16,432 nucleotides of DNA. Source: an uncultured Odoribacter sp. Lineage in GTDB: Bacteria; Bacteroidota; Bacteroidia; Bacteroidales; Marinifilaceae. The position numbers and the translations under genes were made by a program. Numbering within the stretch: the stretch's first letter is position 1; the number at the start of each line of letters is the position of its first letter. This document shows positions 15,401-16,432 of this stretch, one piece after another. The stretch covers positions 1 to 16,432 of the forward strand of contig CAMRAP010000013.1 in assembly GCA_947039985.1 (NCBI GenBank). The letters run 5' to 3'. The notes below the pieces were generated by a model, which worked only from the letters and a program-made list of their open reading frames with translations, was not told the DNA's origin and did not search any database.

Positions 15401-16432
15401 GACGCCCCTCTTCAGGAGTCATTTTCCAAGTATAGGTTAAAGAATCACCAATAGAGGTATTCCGAGCTGTAATCTCTAATATATCATCTATACACCATTC
15501 TGTTTCAGTCAATATAGCACTTGCATCAACAAAAGAATTTAATACATTAACTTGCATCGATACTTTTTGTAGGCCTCCATACTCTGCTGTAGCATTTAAT
15601 GTCAATGTATATACTCCATTCTTCGTAAAACGGATTTTAGGGAACATTTCATTTATATTTGTCCCTTCTACTAATTCATAATTTCCTGGCTCAATCTCCC
15701 AATCACAAATTATTGTTGAACTACCTGACGAATCACAGTGCAGAAACTCTGTAAGGTCAAGAGCCTCCCAAGCGTCGCAACGATTAGGCATTTTAGTAAA
15801 AGTAAAGTGAGGTACTCCTTTTATGTCAAAAATAAATTCTTTGGTTGTAGAACTACATGTTCCAGTTATTTTTAGAATGAGCTTGTATATTCCATATTTA
15901 TCAAAAGTAATCGTAGGATCTCCTACTGTTAAATCTGAGATTTTACATCCTGCTTGATCTACACTCCACAAATATGTCAGACCTTCTCCACGACTATTAT
16001 TTTTAATTGACAATGGTGCTCTTTCTATAAACTGATACTTATTATTTTCTTTATCTACTAAACCACTAACTGCTTCGGGCTTTATATCTATCTCTAATTT
16101 AGGATCATAAATTGTAATTTCTTGTATCTCAATTATGTCATCATCTCCACAATTAGTCGCAATAGGATCTAATTTCGCTTGCAAAATATAGTTCCCTGGA
16201 GTTTTAAACTCTAATTTTGGATAAAATTCATTCCATTCTGGCGACTCTATTGGCGTATATTGTGCATTGGGAGGGGAACTTTTTAAACTCCATTTCACTT
16301 TACGTAAACCCTCTATTTCACCATTCCATTTATCGTTCCACTTATAAGTAATCGTCGCATCAGACAATTCTAATACGCCAGGACACATTGGCGCTATCTC
16401 CTTTATTTCTATCGTAGGGTTTTCCTGTACTG
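12411..16432 (-). CDS. Giant secreted PKD/Ig-repeat protein with T9SS type B sorting domain, 5' end outside window
   Basis: The frame is open from the right edge and stops at 12411-12413; 1339 residues are visible. The Met at 16388 is internal, since in-frame codons continue upstream (VQENPTIEIKEIAP) in the repeat pattern. Numbering from that Met, residues 1-460 are alternating Ig/PKD-like domains, 461-625 are two GG-W type Ig-like domains (LGGEW about 494, EGKWQGTGV 577-585), and 626-1215 are about six PKD domains (WDFDNG 658, WDYGNGN 748, WDFDDD 833, WNFEPG 923, WNFGDGS 1002, WDYGDGT 1086). Residues 1219-1325 form the CHU_C type B sorting domain. It aligns end to end with residues about 800-2107 of the paralogue at 4943-11266. 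If the sizes match, about 800 residues and the signal peptide lie off-window. It is the first visible gene of the cassette, 12 nt before the PorP/SprF gene. An adhesin or surface filament role is inferred. Confidence 0.87.
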   Translation of the reverse strand, partial: VQENPTIEIKEIAPMCPGVLELSDATITYKWNDKWNGEIEGLRKVKWSLKSSPPNAQYTPIESPEWNEFYPKLEFKTPGNYILQAKLDPIATNCGDDDIIEIQEITIYDPKLEIDIKPEAVSGLVDKENNKYQFIERAPLSIKNNSRGEGLTYLWSVDQAGCKISDLTVGDPTITFDKYGIYKLILKITGTCSSTTKEFIFDIKGVPHFTFTKMPNRCDAWEALDLTEFLHCDSSGSSTIICDWEIEPGNYELVEGTNINEMFPKIRFTKNGVYTLTLNATAEYGGLQKVSMQVNVLNSFVDASAILTETEWCIDDILEITARNTSIGDSLTYTWKMTPEEGRLVSFYGNYFVAKVSEARDYQIHLKAENICDVDEVTFDVRAFSKPEVEQLKSKDLGTECELGYKFIGTEHVGPIEVNNDSLEKVLWTIDPIGVVWENATNDRNEYPNISFEGGKTYNIKGEFKNGCSESVFIEYTVKVDEYEKVTIMQKDALCAHARPILLEANPLGGEWSCDDENALKTTDDGKSYFKPYKNENDRFNLIYERGNGVCVAKDSIKITVNALPEVHAGKDTSACVNHNLVKLIAIDPSEGKWQGTGVSDGMFDPKVSGVGDFRLEYWYTDPTTTCQNLDTIIMTVHELPNPNFKVSEFQCEGIDSVYTPEQLGVGNHFSWDFDNGYIGESDDEPISYIYSTAGEYKVVLTATSKYGCINVSDSTELTVLNLPPTAKFIVEDTAGCGPFTTEAKIEPLYFAAEYSNLEYKWDYGNGNITTNLAPVVQTYQAGLLDTIYPLVFKVYNVCGEQLDTIDIGVWSKAVSDFVITPKEEGCSPMEVQFINKSTGSNNSYSWDFDDDKSSKEQDPKHTFNTDAMTSFFDIVLTATNRCILDGAKTSRRLKVKPNSIVVGFNKSDTYICAGDTICFENYTVDRDPIDALNYSWNFEPGVFYDVGDTCYQYNKPGAYRVTLKVDNGCSKGEASDSIFVHEIPKLELESTLPICEDLELEFNMTADQSLKNISWNFGDGSPKENGLFSILHAFQEPGEYEVKVRGEGDQIPSCPNETTTVVKIWSNPRIKIASLDTMSCSPFLFQPQTTATSFDFTTWDYGDGTPISSEMEHLYINDTDSIQRYHIVAYVENNNNCKEEHKGFVSIYNAPKAAWDKEISYGRPEKVKFVNLSKDYTESIWYLPSGKIVNSFEDQTLTFNDEDVYSISLAVVNKYGCRDSLCQEHRSYDGGLYFPNSFIPHSLNPKVNQFNGIGMGLKEYRLEIFDMYGNKIWETTTLEEGIPSEGWKGQNKEGQFLPQGTYMWRAKAIFFSEDLWTGDNNRSGNTQSTQGTVLLLGQ
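12414..12734 (-). other. T9SS type B C-terminal domain of the upstream PKD protein
   Basis: The last 107 residues, from LYFPNSFIPHSLN through FNGIGMGL, the Y-x-L-x-I-F-D-x-Y-G-N-K-I-W-E-T strand, PSEGWKGQN, PQGTYMWRA and WTGDNN to TVLLLGQ, form the gliding-motility-associated C-terminal domain. It keeps the canonical D-M-Y-G-N-K strand, whereas the downstream paralogue has D-Q-Y-R-N-K at this place. It lies directly upstream of the PorP/SprF gene, the expected partner for export or anchoring. Confidence 0.88.

Noticed and set aside
16386..16388. ATG at 16388 as the start of the upstream PKD protein
   Set aside because: The frame remains open to the window edge. The residues before it (EIKEIAP) fit the repeat pattern of the paralogue, and no signal peptide follows the Met.
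4943..16432. Toxin (Rhs/CDI-like) or enzyme interpretation of the giant proteins
   Set aside because: No YD/RHS repeats, no variable toxic tip and no hydrolase motif were visible. Both proteins end in a T9SS sorting domain instead.

Overview
The window is AT-rich DNA from a member of the Bacteroidota. A Bacteroidales-like relative is my best guess, but the genus cannot be read from the sequence. Four things support this: a dihydroorotase of the Bacteroidota type next to a Dpm1-like glycosyltransferase, a DUF6427-type membrane protein beside purD, type IX secretion (T9SS) type B sorting domains, and a PorP/SprF-family outer-membrane protein.

Layout. On the + strand from the left edge lie the 3' end of murF (peptidoglycan precursor ligase), a polyprenol-phosphate mannosyltransferase-like GT2 enzyme and a complete dihydroorotase. 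They are closely spaced (8 and 32 nt) and are probably co-transcribed. All remaining genes are on the - strand and converge on them. In transcription order these are a giant PKD-repeat surface protein cut by the right edge, a PorP/SprF-like beta-barrel, a second giant PKD-repeat protein of 2107 aa, purD (purine synthesis) and a multi-pass membrane protein. The two convergent groups meet with overlapping stop codons at 2450-2453.

The 4.9-16.4 kb segment is the most interesting part. Two co-linear paralogous giant secreted proteins, each ending in a T9SS type B (CHU_C/gliding-motility-associated) C-terminal domain, flank one PorP/SprF protein with gaps of only 12 and 16 nt. By family knowledge, PorP/SprF proteins help export and anchor type B cargo. 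This therefore looks like a three-gene surface-display cassette in which one barrel may serve two adhesin-like filaments. In the complete protein, residues about 322-1259 form a higher-order tandem repeat of about 190 aa, with two Ig/PKD-like domains per unit and one widely spaced Cys pair per domain. Two 'GG-W' Ig-like domains, about six classical PKD domains and the sorting domain follow. The rest of the window is ordinary housekeeping. I saw no tRNA, rRNA, CRISPR array or insertion sequence.
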